Shown one piece after another: positions 11,739 through 24,493 of a stretch of DNA of 64,000 nucleotides (positions within the stretch are counted from its first letter, which is position 1; every line of letters begins with the position of its first letter). A model generated the notes under the pieces. The model ran no database searches. It was not told where the DNA came from and saw only the letters and a program-made list of their open reading frames with translations. Source of the DNA: Mya arenaria (Eukaryota > Mollusca > Bivalvia > Myida > Myidae); contig NC_069124.1 of assembly GCF_026914265.1 (NCBI RefSeq), positions 12,231,723 to 12,295,722 on the forward strand, written 5' to 3'. The translations under genes and the position numbers were made by a program.

Positions 11739-12151
11739 TACGGAATGCCGTTAGGGTCATCCCCTGTGAATGTGTTGATTTGAAACGCGATACTCAAAGG
11801 TACGATGATGAAAACGCGAAATCACGAAACTACGATGGTGAAAACGCGACAGAGATGAAAACAGGACAGTACGTTGATGAAGACGCGAAAGTACGATGAT
11901 GAAAACGCGAAATCACGATATTACGATGGTGAAAACGCAAAAGTACGATGGTGAAAACACGATAGTGTATCGCATTTTCATCATCGTACTGTCGTATTAT
12001 CGCGTTTCCGTTATCGTACTGCCGCGTTTTGATCATCTTACTGTCGCGTTTACACCCTCGTGGTTTCGTGATTTCGCGTTTGAATCGTACTATCGAGTAT
12101 CGCGTTTTAGATCAACACATTCACAGGCGATGGCCCTAATGGCATTCCGTA
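11739..12151. mobile_element. Foldback (long inverted repeat) element with internal ACGATGGTGAAAACGCGA units
   Basis: Outer arms: TACGGAATGCCGTTAGGGTC at the left and its near reverse complement GGCCCTAATGGCATTCCGTA at the right, followed inward by matching CTGTGAATGTGTTGAT / ATCAACACATTCACAG. The interior of each arm is a tandem of a roughly 20-bp unit (TACGATGGTGAAAACGCGAA) on the left and its reverse complement on the right, meeting near 11970. The whole 413 bp can fold on itself. This matches the architecture of foldback transposons. Open frames here in both directions are by-products. Confidence 0.75.
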
Positions 12152-13089
12152 GTATAGGTTTTGGGCTCCCGATCGAAAACAAAAACAAAAACACATTTTA
12201 TATGCTCAATAATCTTTGCCGAACATGTTTCATATCGTTTAACTTGAATTCCTTCTTCAGAATACAAGTATTAATAACATAACAACATGCTTCATACTTT
12301 GTTCTAGTATTATTGGCATTTGGTATCAGAAAATGGTGCGTTCTATACGCTTCCCATGATCAACATAATTATTTTTATTGGAACTCATTATACGGTTGAG
12401 ATCAATATAACACATGAGGACGGTCCAGAGAGGACTAAGGCATCGACGGATACCCGCGATACACACTACGCGATGCCTCGTTGAGCAATTTGGCTTGGAA
12501 AATATCGTATTCATGAATAATTAATGCGGCAGTTTCATTGGTTCCGGAAAGTACCAGATGCTTTACGGTTGAAAGCTGTTGAACCGGGTCCGCCGTCTAA
12601 GTACATAAATATTCGACAGCAGTCAATGCCACACGGCCACGGAGGCTACTGACACGTACCGTGTTGTTATTGAACAATATTTGAGTGTAACATGCAAATT
12701 TATTGGAAGAATAGTTGTCTCTCCTGTCTCATGCATATTCATTAAAACGAAATTTTGTCTGTCAATTACCACATGGTACATGTATGAAGTGTAATAGAAA
12801 ATGTACAGTGGTTGCCGACGATGGGACTAAGGAAGCTCTGGTGTTTATATCCTTCATAGGATGTTACTCATTTAGCAGTCGTTTTTTCCGGTGGTTCGTT
12901 TATTTTTTTCAGGATAGCTAGATAGGTTTTTGTAGTCAGGGTTGACGCTAAACATAAAACAATTTGGTATGGCCTTAGTTGAAAGGCTTAAAGCTGTTGG
13001 TATTGTGTTGCACGACTCAAGACTTTTGTATTGAGAAAACTTAGTGTATATAATTTAAACCGTTAATGAGCTTAAAGGGTAATCTTTGA

Positions 13090-16000
13090 AAATAGAGTAC
13101 ATAGACTATGAGCAGAAAAGGGTTTTGCCCCCCCCCCCCCCCCCCCCCAGGGGGAATTTTGTAGACCATGATTTTATGAAAGTGTATCATCTTACAAACA
13201 TTTTGAGACATATTTACGCCTTGGCCGTTGGGGCGTTTGGAAACTACAGCATTATAAAGTTCGTTACCAAATAATTTTAACTTTCACTTGTAATATATTG
13301 TCGTTTAATTAAAAAAAAGTGTAGAAAACTGTTCTAATTCAATAATATATGACGTTATTTTACACACCAATAGTTTTTCAGCTAAAAACAAAGATGTTTC
13401 ATGGCTCACTATACTGTAATTTACGTTACTTCAAAACTTGAAATATTTTATGACGAAAAACAAGCATCAAAATAAACTGCATCAATTTGATGAGGAATCT
13501 TTAATTAAACATCAAACTTCAGACAGTACTGATGAATAAAACATAATGTCAAGTTAAACTTTCACATTAATATTACGTTACATCATCAGAAAAGTATGTT
13601 GGCTGTTTATATATATTAAATAAATAATGCCTACAATGAGCATTTATCGTCATTTTGCAATACCTATCTATACAGTGATCCTTGTTTGTGACACAAAAGC
13701 AAATTACAAATATAATTTAGATAAACAATCACATTTTCTGATGAATGTGCATGTAGACTACGTTACTTTGTAAAAAATAAAGACGTTACAGACAATTCCT
13801 AAGTAAACATGACTAGATTTATGAACTTTACACTTTTCACATCACAATTCTAATCTGTTATCCAAGATTAAATTGCAAAAAAATGACGGTTCATTACATC
13901 ATTAAATTTAATTTAAAGATATGTCACAAAAAATGCTAATCTGCATATAAAATACTTTACTTTAAATTTCAATTACATGACCTGACATTTGGACTCGATA
14001 AGTCATAACATACCACTCCTATATTTTTTATGTTAATGGATTAGAAATATAAATTACATTCCTACATGGGAATACTATTGCATCTGTCAATTGTAGTTTA
14101 CGTTACCAGTGTTAACAATAATATCCTTAACCATGCAACGGGACAATATATGATTATAATTGTACACACTATGTTAACAATCACAGTCTAGAAATTTGCT
14201 GAACACGCCCGTGTGTTCCTTTACATGCAGTTATCTTACATGACATTAAAACAACTTGACATTTGTTAACAGTATGTGTCATATACGTGACAAATTGTAA
14301 TGCTCATACATCTTACCAATTTTGCATAATTTACATGAAAAAAATGTCTATACGTTTTTAATATTATTCATTATAGTTCAATTTTGAAAAAAAACATTTT
14401 GCAGTCAGTGAAGTCAAGTAACTTCATTTAATGTTCGTTATACTTTTAAAGCTGTACTCTTACTCACAAATATGATTTAACACAAATAATACGAATGTTT
14501 TAATAAACCAAAGAGGATAAATAAACGCCGAAAACAATTGTTCTTATAAAGGATACCGAGTGTAGTGGCAGACAATTACACGATATTTCTACCTTATAAG
14601 ACGAAAATAGATCGCAGTAAATCTTTAGTACTCACCAACCTTAGAAAACTGCGTGTTAAGATAATAAATACACTATTACAATTAGATAACATTTTCCAAA
14701 AATGGATTATTGCGTAAGTTTCAGAAGTAAAAGGCTTTTCACTTAAAATCGTTGTTTGTTATACATGTGCGTGTATTAATTTTGAATAAGAGTGTCACTT
14801 TAACCGATATGCTCGTAATATAGCAACATCCTGCTCTAGATTGTATCAGATTCATCATCAAATACTACTTCATTCATATTATCATGCGCCACTTACTCAA
14901 CATCCCTTTCCGAGTCACTGTAAAATTCTTCTTCCCTAGTACACAAACTTTTAATAACTTCTTGTGATACAATCTTATCACATGTCCACACGTTTTCGAT
15001 TCTACTTGGCACTTTTATCCAACCACTTCATTTTATATCTCAAAGTTGAAGTGGCTAATTTTCATGGAAGTATTGCCAGACGTACAATTGGTAGTTGACC
15101 ATGCATTTTAAGGGGTGCTCTACAACTCATGTTCATACTGTTATTGGAGTCTACAGAGAATCCTTGAGAACCTAGGTTCTTTTTTTGCAGAATGTGTCAT
15201 ATCTCAATTTGTTCACCTGTTATATTTTGGTTTACCATTCAGCAGACAAAGCATTCCATTCTTTCAATAATGTGACCACGTTTAGACAGTGCACCCATAT
15301 GGAATTGGTAATAGCCATTTTATAGGATTTAAAGGGGCGCCATTGTTGTATCACATCTTGTGAAGCTATGCTATAAGAATGGCTTTTAATATAACTGAAC
15401 AAATATCTTCTCATTTGTTTTGACCAATTTCATTTCCAAAGAAAAATGCTGCTTGTTACCTACACCGGCATGAAAAAACCTGAAGTACCTCGCTTAAACC
15501 ACTAGGACATCTGGAGATCTAACAATGAACGTTTTAATGCCTGCCTCTTATTAGGATGAAAACAATGCCTTCTTGTGAAATATTTCAACATTGGCACCTT
15601 CAAGCCTTGTAAGATTTTAACATATTTCTCTTAGAACAACAGGGTCTCAAAACTTTTCTGCAAGGTTGTCAATTTTCCACTGGTCGAAAAGTAAACATGA
15701 CATTTAGGTTACTAGTATGTCATTGTTGCCCATAAAAACCATCCATCCGTAGGAGTTCTTGTTTCGGGACCAGATATCAATTATATTGGCGCAGTTCTTT
15801 TTTTCATTCAACTTACTTCAATAAATCAGGGTAATCAACCAGCTTTCCGAATGTATCAGGTACTCATGGTAGGCTTTGAAGTGTTGCATTGCCGACATAT
15901 GTTTGTGCAACATCCTCACATGGTTTTAAAAGCCATTCTATCAGCAGTTTCTAACGAAGGACCATGTAACTTGACCATAGGAAAAGGGCAGTTTTGTTCA

Positions 16001-16965
16001 CAATTGGATTTTAATGACCTAATCCATAGTTGCCTAGCCCATTCCATGAGTGCAATTTTATATCTAATTTATCTTATAAAATTTAGTTTTTCCACTTATT
16101 TATCAATTTATGTTTATGTTTGTAAACTGCATTTTAATGAATTTTCACGCTGCATTGAGTATTAATTTATATATATATTTATGCCTTTATACAAGTTATG
16201 TTGAACAAATACATGTGTTTTATATTATTGTGTTTTAACATTTAATGATTGCAACTCTATTTGATCTTACCCATTTTCCAGATGAAACTTAACAATAATA
16301 TTCTTTTTTTTTCCTAAGTAACGTAATCATGGTTACGTAGGTTTTATCACTGGTTCAAATTAGAAATAAAACAAGAATATAATGTGTGTATAACTAAAGC
16401 GATTAATTGTGTAAAGGGTATTCATAATTTACCAGCATCAATCGTTATTATGCAAAATATAACTAAAAGTAACGTAAATTACACACTCGTTATCTGTACC
16501 ATCATAAGAAAGTTTAGGGATTTATTGATGAAATCGTCTAATACGTATTTAAAATATGGTATACCTCTTTCATCAAGCAAAATAACATGACCTTATTTGT
16601 ATAAGCACTCTGTGTAACATATTATTCCTGTAAAAACGTTGCTTTTTATGTTACGTTTTAACAGTAACGTAATTTTCACCAATTAGCGCGGTATGAATTA
16701 TTAGAAAACCTTCATCGAACATAAGAACGATGATTTACCAAATTTTATCTCATAAACGATCATTATACATAGAAAAAATAGTACAGATAAAACTTAAAAG
16801 TAACTACTTAGGGTAACGTAGTTTAAAAGTCCGTTACTCACTTATGCCCCCTCCCTCAGAGCATAAACATATCCCATTTTGTGGCGTTTTGCTTAAGCTT
16901 TAAGAAAATCATAACCTTCAAAATTCCCCCTGGGGGGAGCAGGGTCAATTGGCAGCTCAAGGTCT
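13090..16965. mobile_element. Old DNA transposon with long terminal inverted repeats, family not identified
   Basis: The left end, after a 21-base C run at 13128-13148, reads AGGGGGAATTTTGTAGACCA then TGATTTTATG. The right end, reverse-complemented from about 16940, reads CCCCCCAGGGGGAATTTTGA then TGATTTTCTT. Similarity continues inward for roughly 170 bp (ATTTTGAGACATATTTACGC against AAAATGGGATATGTTTATGC; TTCGTTACC against TACGTTACC). Just inside both ends the motif ACGTTAC recurs, mostly forward on the left (about 13432, 13574, 13760, 13783, 14100) and reversed on the right (about 16318, 16468, 16662, 16815), like transposase-binding subterminal repeats. The middle has only broken minus-strand coding traces (15232-15414; 15790-16060), which I cannot assign. 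Exact borders and target duplication are unclear. Confidence 0.6.
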
Positions 16966-16969
16966 AACA

Positions 16970-19375
16970 GCGTATAATTTTCATGTTAATGGGAATGCTA
17001 ATCCATAATGATTTAGAGCGAGTGTATGCAGTTAACGCTGTCGTTGTTAATACCAGCTATTAACTATAAAATAGCTGTTGTTATCGAGAATAATCAACCC
17101 GTTTCATCAATTGATGTTTACGTTAGCAATACACGTCTAATCATTCAACAGATCCGCTTGAGGGCGCCTTACAGTATTAAGTAATTAAAAGATTCCCGCG
17201 CCAGCCATTTCGTTAAAGCATTTCATTGGTTAAAACCACACCGTTTCACTTTCGTTCAGGCAGTCGAACCGAAAGGTCAGTTTTTTAAGAGCTAGGATCG
17301 CTATTTTAAAAACATTCCCTCCCTCCCACCCAATTGCCGTGTCTTTTGTTTCTTAGCTCTTGATTAGTTAATTGTTATGTTCATGAATAGCGGCATGTGT
17401 TGCATTTGTCTGCACCCGTTTTGCATATCTGTTTTCACCAGAGCTAAAACATCCATGGTCGTGTAAAGCCACCACGACGAACTTGCAAAGTCGCTGACCA
17501 CTACGCAAACACAGGTGCACATTCTTTGCTCGTGGGACCCACGAGGACAACTCGTGAAATTACCAGCGACGTGGCTCCTATTAAAATCGTGACATTTTGT
17601 GTTTGTTATGTATAGAATGCTTTATGAGTTGTGATTAGCGTTCGGCAGCACTTAAATTATGATGTTTTATTAAGCTATTTGAATTATATAAATACAGACA
17701 GTAGACTTAAAGTTAAAATGCTAGCTTGTGAGTTCCGGCCATAGTTCACCTTGACGGAATTCATGTTCATATACTTAAGTTTATTTCATAATCAAACTCG
17801 TAAAGCCATTGGGGGCTATGAAAAACTGCTGCTTTGCCCTTTGTGGCGGTCGCCATTAATACGCCAAGTTGGCAGGTGACCAGATTGCTTCGTTCGCTGT
17901 TCATGCTTGTGAATTCGTGCTTGTGTATATAACATGGAGCCTCGCCATTAAGTCCAAACTTTAAATGTAAATAAAACAAAATAAATTTTTGACAAGTTAT
18001 TTGTTCTGTTGTTTTATTGTATATAGGAAAGAAAGTTATGGTTATGGTTGAACTTCGAGTACGAGAAGCTAAGCGCTCCAATCGTTCTTGTAAGTTGAGG
18101 ATTTATCGATAATACAGATTAGGATAAAAAAACAACGTCATCTTGCTCATAATGAGATAATGTACTTTTTTTTCGCTCAGGTATCTGTTTTACACTTTTA
18201 GGTTATATCTTAACCAGTAATTAATTCCGTATATATATTCTATAACGAATTGGCCGATTTGCACACGAAATATCACTCCATGAATGGGATAAAAGTTTCA
18301 CTTTATGTATACAACAGTAACAAGTCAATATGCCACGTAGGAGTTCATACAATGTAGTGAAAATCTACATTCGGAACTCCTCGGCCATTTTCATGTTGTT
18401 TTCGATAAAAATGGCAGAGGAGTTCACGAATGGAAAATCTAAACAATAAAAAGTAGATCAAGCATGTTCATCATTTTTTTTAAAAGCTCAAACTATTTAC
18501 CTTCAAAACCTACCAAGATGGAAAAGTAGCCGATGGTCTGATATGGTATTACCATGCTTTCATTCACAATCATGAGTAAATAAAAATTAGACCACGCTCC
18601 CTAAAATCCAACCAATCGTCATCCTCTTCTGCATTGCTCCAACGAATTCGTACATATACACGTTTGCTTTTATCAGCAGAAGTACCCATATAACCTTTTA
18701 AACATGACAGTCAAACCTGAAATTGTTAGATTTATCAAGACAAACTAATCTTTAGTTTTACAGACACGTATTTTGTTAAAACGTTGGAGTGGAGGAATTG
18801 CCTTATCTATTTCAGGGTGTAATATATTAGATAATGATATTTTTAATACAGTTAAAAAAACGTCATTCGGTTGAACAAATTATGTACAATCAATAAATAC
18901 TTGTTCACATTCGAACCGTTGAAACACTAAAATGGGAAGACATGAAGCGAATGTACCTGAGTAACAAAACATAATTGTATTTGGCCTTTCCTCTATCTAA
19001 GTCGCTATTTTTAAGTTTAAGTCGTGATAAGAGGGTTTTTTTTGACATGCAAAACTTTTATTGAATCATTTATATACTGATATCAATTAATAATTCTGGA
19101 CCTATAGTAGGTTTTATTGTTTGATCGAACACAAGTAGTTCAATGAGACATGTTTCATGAGTTAAATATATACTATAAAGAATGCGCATATACGCTATAG
19201 AACAATGATGATCAAAAACTATCTCAATTGCAAAATGACATCATTGATCGTGGTGCAATACCTCTAAAACGTGTGACATAACGGCAGGGGTACATGTATT
19301 CCGTATCTGCAACGGTTTAAGTGAGGATTTTGAATCTGAGCTGAATAGGATAATACGAGACAAGTGAATTTTAAA
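16970..19375. other. Intergenic, no gene seen
   Basis: AT-rich sequence with a slightly GC-richer stretch at about 17150-17580 and a short hairpin at 18372-18424 (GAACTCCTC...GAGGAGTTC arms around a CCATTTT/AAAATGG stem). A 104-residue minus-strand frame at 17767-18081 has no recognisable domain, no coding-like composition and no splice context. Confidence 0.4.
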
Positions 19376-19381
19376 CCCTAA

Positions 19382-19696
19382 TGCACCAGTCAATTGTAAC
19401 CACGCCCACAGCCCGCCCAGGTCCGGGGTTATACCGGGGGTAACCTAGGAAATGGTCCGTGATTTTACCTTTCAGGTGTGCGGGGTGAATGCAGTGGTTT
19501 TGACTTCGCGCCCTAAATAGCAGGGAATGGTCCTTACCTAGGGTCCCTTGGGTGCGCGGGCATTTGGCGGGGATTTTACCAGCCGATCGTCCCCGCAGGG
19601 AAGTGTTTTTACCCAGGATTGGACCGAAAGTCAAAGTCCCCGCTATTCCCCGGACCTTGGGGGCGTGATTACAATTGGTTACAATTGACTGGTGCA
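19382..19696 (+). mobile_element. GC-rich MITE, copy A
   Basis: Ends TGCACCAGTCAATTGTAACC and GGTTACAATTGACTGGTGCA are inverted repeats of each other. The interior is GC-rich (accgggggtaacctagg, ccccgctattccccgg), in contrast to the AT-rich surroundings. Flanks are TAA on the left and TTA on the right, compatible with a 3-bp TWA target as used by PIF/Harbinger-type elements. No transposase. Confidence 0.8.
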
Positions 19697-19740
19697 TTAT
19701 TCTACATATACGCCAAAACCGTATTATTGAGTGTCGGTAA

Positions 19741-20067
19741 TTCACCAGTCAATTGTAACCACGTCCCCTCCCCCAGGTCCGGAGGTATACCGGGGATAGC
19801 CGGGGAAATGGGCCGTGTAACTACCTTTCAGATTGCCCCGCAGTGCCGAGTGAATGTGGTGGTTTTGTCTTTGCTTTAAATACAGCGGGGAATGGGCCTT
19901 ACCTAGGGTCTCTGGGGTTCGGGGGGCATTTGGCGGGGATTTTACCATCTGTTCGTCCCCGCAGGATGGTGATTTTAGCCGGGGTTGGCTGGACCGAAAG
20001 TCAAAGTCCCCGCTAGTCCCCGTGCCTGGGGGGGGGGGGGGGGGCGTGGTAACAATTGACTGGTGCA
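19741..20067 (+). mobile_element. GC-rich MITE, copy B, flanked by TAA
   Basis: Starts TTCACCAGTCAATTGTAACC and ends AACAATTGACTGGTGCA, with TAA on both sides (19738-19740 and 20068-20070). It is in the same orientation as copy A and only 44 bp away from it. It carries a run of 14 G near 20030. Interior identity to copy A is high but clearly not complete, so the two are not a very recent duplication. Confidence 0.82.
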
Positions 20068-20099
20068 TAATGCACCTATCGTCGCCGCGTAGCTTCATC

Positions 20100-23000
20100 G
20101 GATGAAAATCGTGGGATTGCGCACTTGGCTAATACCGTTTGTAACTGGTCCAATAGGGTGTATTATATGTCAACAAGTTTATATCTCAGAAAAAAATACT
20201 ACATAAATCCTAAATAAAAAGAAACGCATTCATGTAAATTTATTCATTCTTGTTATACCCTCTAATCTAAAGAAAATTCAGTGTTGTCGTTTAAAACAGC
20301 ACGGAACAAGTTTGAAATGTTGATACTTTTCATGTTGATCTCAATACCAATAATTACATAATGAAAACAAGACTAGTGTTGATGCAAAGCACCAAAGACG
20401 CCACGAATGTTTTTGAAACGTGCCTAAAAGGAAGCAGATGCAGTTCACCGATATACCAAGTTTGAGGTTCCTGGCTACAAGCATTGAACATAATCGGATT
20501 TTCAGCTTAAGGTCACCACCATCTTGACCTTTGAACAACTGACATCAAAAAAGTAATGGTCCTGGTCATGTTTGAGGTACCTATATCAAATTCGAGGTAT
20601 CTATGGCTATGATATTTCATTATTGATATGAAACAACATTTTTAGCCGGGCTTTGCTAAAAGCCCTGGTTCAACTTGCTGTCACAACGACCTTGACCTTT
20701 GACACACATACCTCAAAATAAATAGAATTCATCTGCTGACCAACCTGCCTTCAAAGTTTGAGGTAACCGACCATAGAGTTCTTTAGATATTGATAGAAAA
20801 CTGCGTATTTCAGCTTACGGTCACAACGACTGTGATCTTTGTCACACTGACCTCAGTCAATAGCGTATATTTGCTGACCAACCTGCCTACAAAATTTGAG
20901 ATCCCTGCGCCATAGTGTTATTCAGATATTGATCGAAAACCGATTTCCAGCCTAAGATAACCAGCAATTTCATCTTTAAGCCATTATCTAAAATTTAATA
21001 TGTTTCATCTGCTTGTCATGGCCAACTGTAGTACAAAGTTTGTGTTCTTTGTGCCAAAACAGTTATGTAATGTAAATCGATTTTCATCTGAAGATAACCA
21101 CGACCTGGACTTTTGACCCAATGACCTAAAAAAAAGTTCAAATAATGGTCATGACTGACCTACCTAAAAAGTTTAAGGTCTCTGGACCTAAGCCTTGATG
21201 TTTGGACCAAAAGAAGATCCGATTAATTAAAATATATGCCTGCCTTTGGGGCATAAAACATATAAGTGCATGTTATACAAACAAAACGTTTAATGTTTAA
21301 AGATATGATTTGAGTGAGAGACAAGCTTTGCATGAATAAGCGTTATTCCATAGTCTATAGTCTTTAAGGGGTATGATAATACAATCAGGAGCATATGTGA
21401 GAAAAGAAATTCAAAGTTATTACAACAAGTGTAATGGTATTTATGATCGAAAGTGAACATTTATGCTATTCAAAATAAATTTCAAATTCTTGTCTACTCA
21501 ACAATTAGCAAATATGCAATGGTCTGGGTAAACAAGCTGTACTGTTCTGAGAGAAATGTTAGAAGTAAAACAGGGCCCATAATTGCAGAAGAATCTTAGG
21601 TAAATTTTAAAAATATTTCGAAAATTCATAAACAATAAAACTGATATATTTCCAAAATCATATTTAAAGAACTTTAAACAATATGTTTAACTGCTTTATC
21701 ATAGCAATAACAGTGATAAAAGAGATTTTTTTTTGTTTAATCCACGAAGAATAATGTATTTATGAAAATTAACAAAAAATATATGAAACAAAAACCGCAC
21801 AAAATCACATTTTTGAAGCTTATACTAGATACCTATCAAATTGCGGCATAACATGCACGCACGCAACGTGCTCTTCTTGGAATACCAAAGTCTGAAATGT
21901 GTCAATTGGTGGTTAAACATTCATCAGATGAAAGTATGTTGCTATGGGAACGATTTCTTTTAGTTACCGGATATCATTTAATGGTAAAAGAGCGGCTACG
22001 ACATACTTTAACTAGTTTAAACGGCATCAGAAATGTGTTTTGTATTACCTAAACTTACAACTTTAACAGAAAGATCATTTTACAAAGTCGAAAAACATAA
22101 TCATTTCAGAAGTACAAAACGTTTGACAACAAAACTATATACTCATCAGCACCAAAAACTACTTCTGCTTTTCAAAACAAATTATTAAATATTAAAATAA
22201 ATAGATAAGTGGTTTAATCTCAATTTTTTACAGAATGTTCTAATACATTTAAAAAGTTGCCATGGTTACATATATAAGTATAGGTAAGTATTCGCTTTGT
22301 TGTTACGCAGTTCTAGTCTATAGACACTTTAAATGTAAATAGAATGTTTTATGAATTTATGTCTTAGCATTTATATGGATTTATAAACACTTTTTTATAC
22401 TTAATTAGTAATTGTAAGACGACATGAATTGTTAAGTAAAATCTTAATGATTAAGAATGCGCAGAACAGTGTGTAGCGGATGAGTGACAGTAGTGGGACC
22501 TTTAAACACACGCACACAAGTTGAAATTCCTAATGATTAGGTCTATCACTTAATGACTGCCATCTGTAATTCAATTGGTTGGAAATGCAAACTGTATTTT
22601 AACGTTATTTACGTTTATTTATTTAACGTACTTTTAAATTGTTGCCTTCAATGGTAACATTATTAAAATGTAAGACTTACATGTGTCCTTTTACACACCT
22701 GAAGCCTATGCCACGGCAAAAACATACATGAACACCACCTTCTGGAGCAGTATGGCATTTAATCTGAGATAAGTGATGTCGCTGTATTCCTTTCCCATTC
22801 ATCAGAGGTTCGATCGTGATAAATCTACGTAATGGTGCGCATAACATCTACACTCTGGTGAACGAGAATGCTTTATTCTAGCATCTTAATGATATTTTGT
22901 TAACAAAGACAGCATTTTTACATGATTTTGATTGTATCAAAAGTAACAAAATGAAACGCTGATGCCGTTTTTAATCTTAAGATTTAAGAAAATCACAGAA

Positions 23001-23799
23001 ATATGATATAAAAAAACAACCTTGAACAAGGAAACAAAACATCACCACAATGCTAAATACTGAATAAAAATTAAATCTCAGCAAAATAACACAATTGATT
23101 TAGTAATAATTAGCTGGAAACTAGGGAACAAGATTTTCACTTATTTATTTCTTTATATTCGATCATGTAAAAATAACTATACAGTACAGTGCACACGAAG
23201 AACTCAGTGTGTATTTTTTCACATAAAATGAGCAAAACATAGCATACTCGAACACGTTATCTGTTTAATTTGTGTTTTGCAATCTTTATATTTTGAAGTA
23301 ATTAATGCGTATTTAAATGCGTTTAAAGGTACAGCCACTCTGCTTTCAAAACACTGCCAATTTTCTCATACTGAACCGGTTTAGTCGATTAAACTGTTGT
23401 TTTCGCCAAACAAGCATATGTTTGAGGAAGTAAGTTTTTGTCTGCAGCAATGTTTTTCACCGCATTTTCAACGATTTCATCGCAAAATAAACAAACAATG
23501 AATAATTTTCAACACTCACTATCTTAAGCAAATCAACACATACAAAAATTACAATTGCCTCTTCAGAGAGATCAGTAATTTTCGTCTCTAAAAGGTGGGC
23601 GTGTATCAAACACTAACACTGTCAACCATTGTTGAATTTGATATATCAAGATATGTTTTTTGCAAATTCAAAATAAAGCCAGCCTTAAAGCAGAAGTTTG
23701 CCTAGTGTTAGGCTCAAATACACATCTGATTGACAACTAGCTGAGAGTAATAAGAGGTGTGGCATTTGGTTGTCCATATAAATAGTCACCAGTCTGTAT
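20100..23799. other. Intergenic; degenerate tandem repeat at about 20520-21215, otherwise nothing seen
   Basis: From about 20520 to 21215 a degenerate repeat of about 150-160 bp recurs four or five times. Each unit contains GACCTTGACCTTTGACNCA-like text, TGCTGACCAACCTGCC, AAGTTTGAGGT, GATATTGAT and TTTCAGCTTA(A/C)GGTCAC. The remainder is AT-rich, with no splice-supported coding exon and no open frame over 70 codons. Confidence 0.5.
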
Positions 23800-24493
23800 T
23801 AGTCCAAATAATTGTACGTTGGCATATTTTTTTTAGATTTTTGATATGGCAAATCCTTCACGTACAAATTGTTTAGTATCAAAAGTGGGTAGTTGTTCCG
23901 ATCAGGATTCCGGGTTAAAGCATAAAGCGTCTATAAAATATCATAAAAACAAGAAATATTACCAGATAATGTTATTTTATATTAGTTCCGTACACAAAAA
24001 AAAATATCAAACTTATAATTATGAGTTTGACGGCTTTTCTTCATTTCATTCTGTCAAAACATAATGATATATACATGAAGGGCACCTGCAAGGCTTCAGG
24101 GCACAGTTTTAAATCGCTCGGAACATTTCGGCCATGGCCGAGTTGTTACGATTGTATAACGAGGTCTATCTCGAAGCTTTGTCGGAGGAGGCCAAGTTAT
24201 TACGATTTTATCGAGTTGTTCCCCTTCGCATAATTGTTGTCTGTGTCAGTCAACTTTGTTTTATTGGAAAGGTAAACAACATGTTTTAATGCATTAAATG
24301 CTAGTTGAGTGCAAAATAACATTTCACTTACATGGTAAAATATGAATAAACCTCTTTACGATCAATTTCAACCATAAAATACTTCACTTAAAACAATTTA
24401 AATATTTTTAAAACGACCCCGTTTTTTGCACATTCCTGTTTAGACGTTAGGGATTGGAAGAATCCCGTACAACACATCTGTTATTTTAGACTA
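23800..24493. mobile_element. 0.7-kb TIR element, copy 1, with a 10-bp target duplication
   Basis: Begins TAGTCCAAATAATTGTACGT and ends ATTTTAGACTA, imperfect inverted repeats. It is flanked on both sides by the identical 10-mer CAGTCTGTAT, a target duplication of the size used by Mutator-like elements. From about 23835 it matches 48959-49622 at roughly 95% identity in the stretches I compared by eye. There is no transposase; the two small plus-strand frames (23846-24064, 24021-24233) are not convincing coding sequence. Confidence 0.8.

Noticed and set aside
17767-18081. 104-codon minus-strand frame
   Set aside because: No recognisable domain, no repeats or splice support, and AT-rich composition like its flanks.
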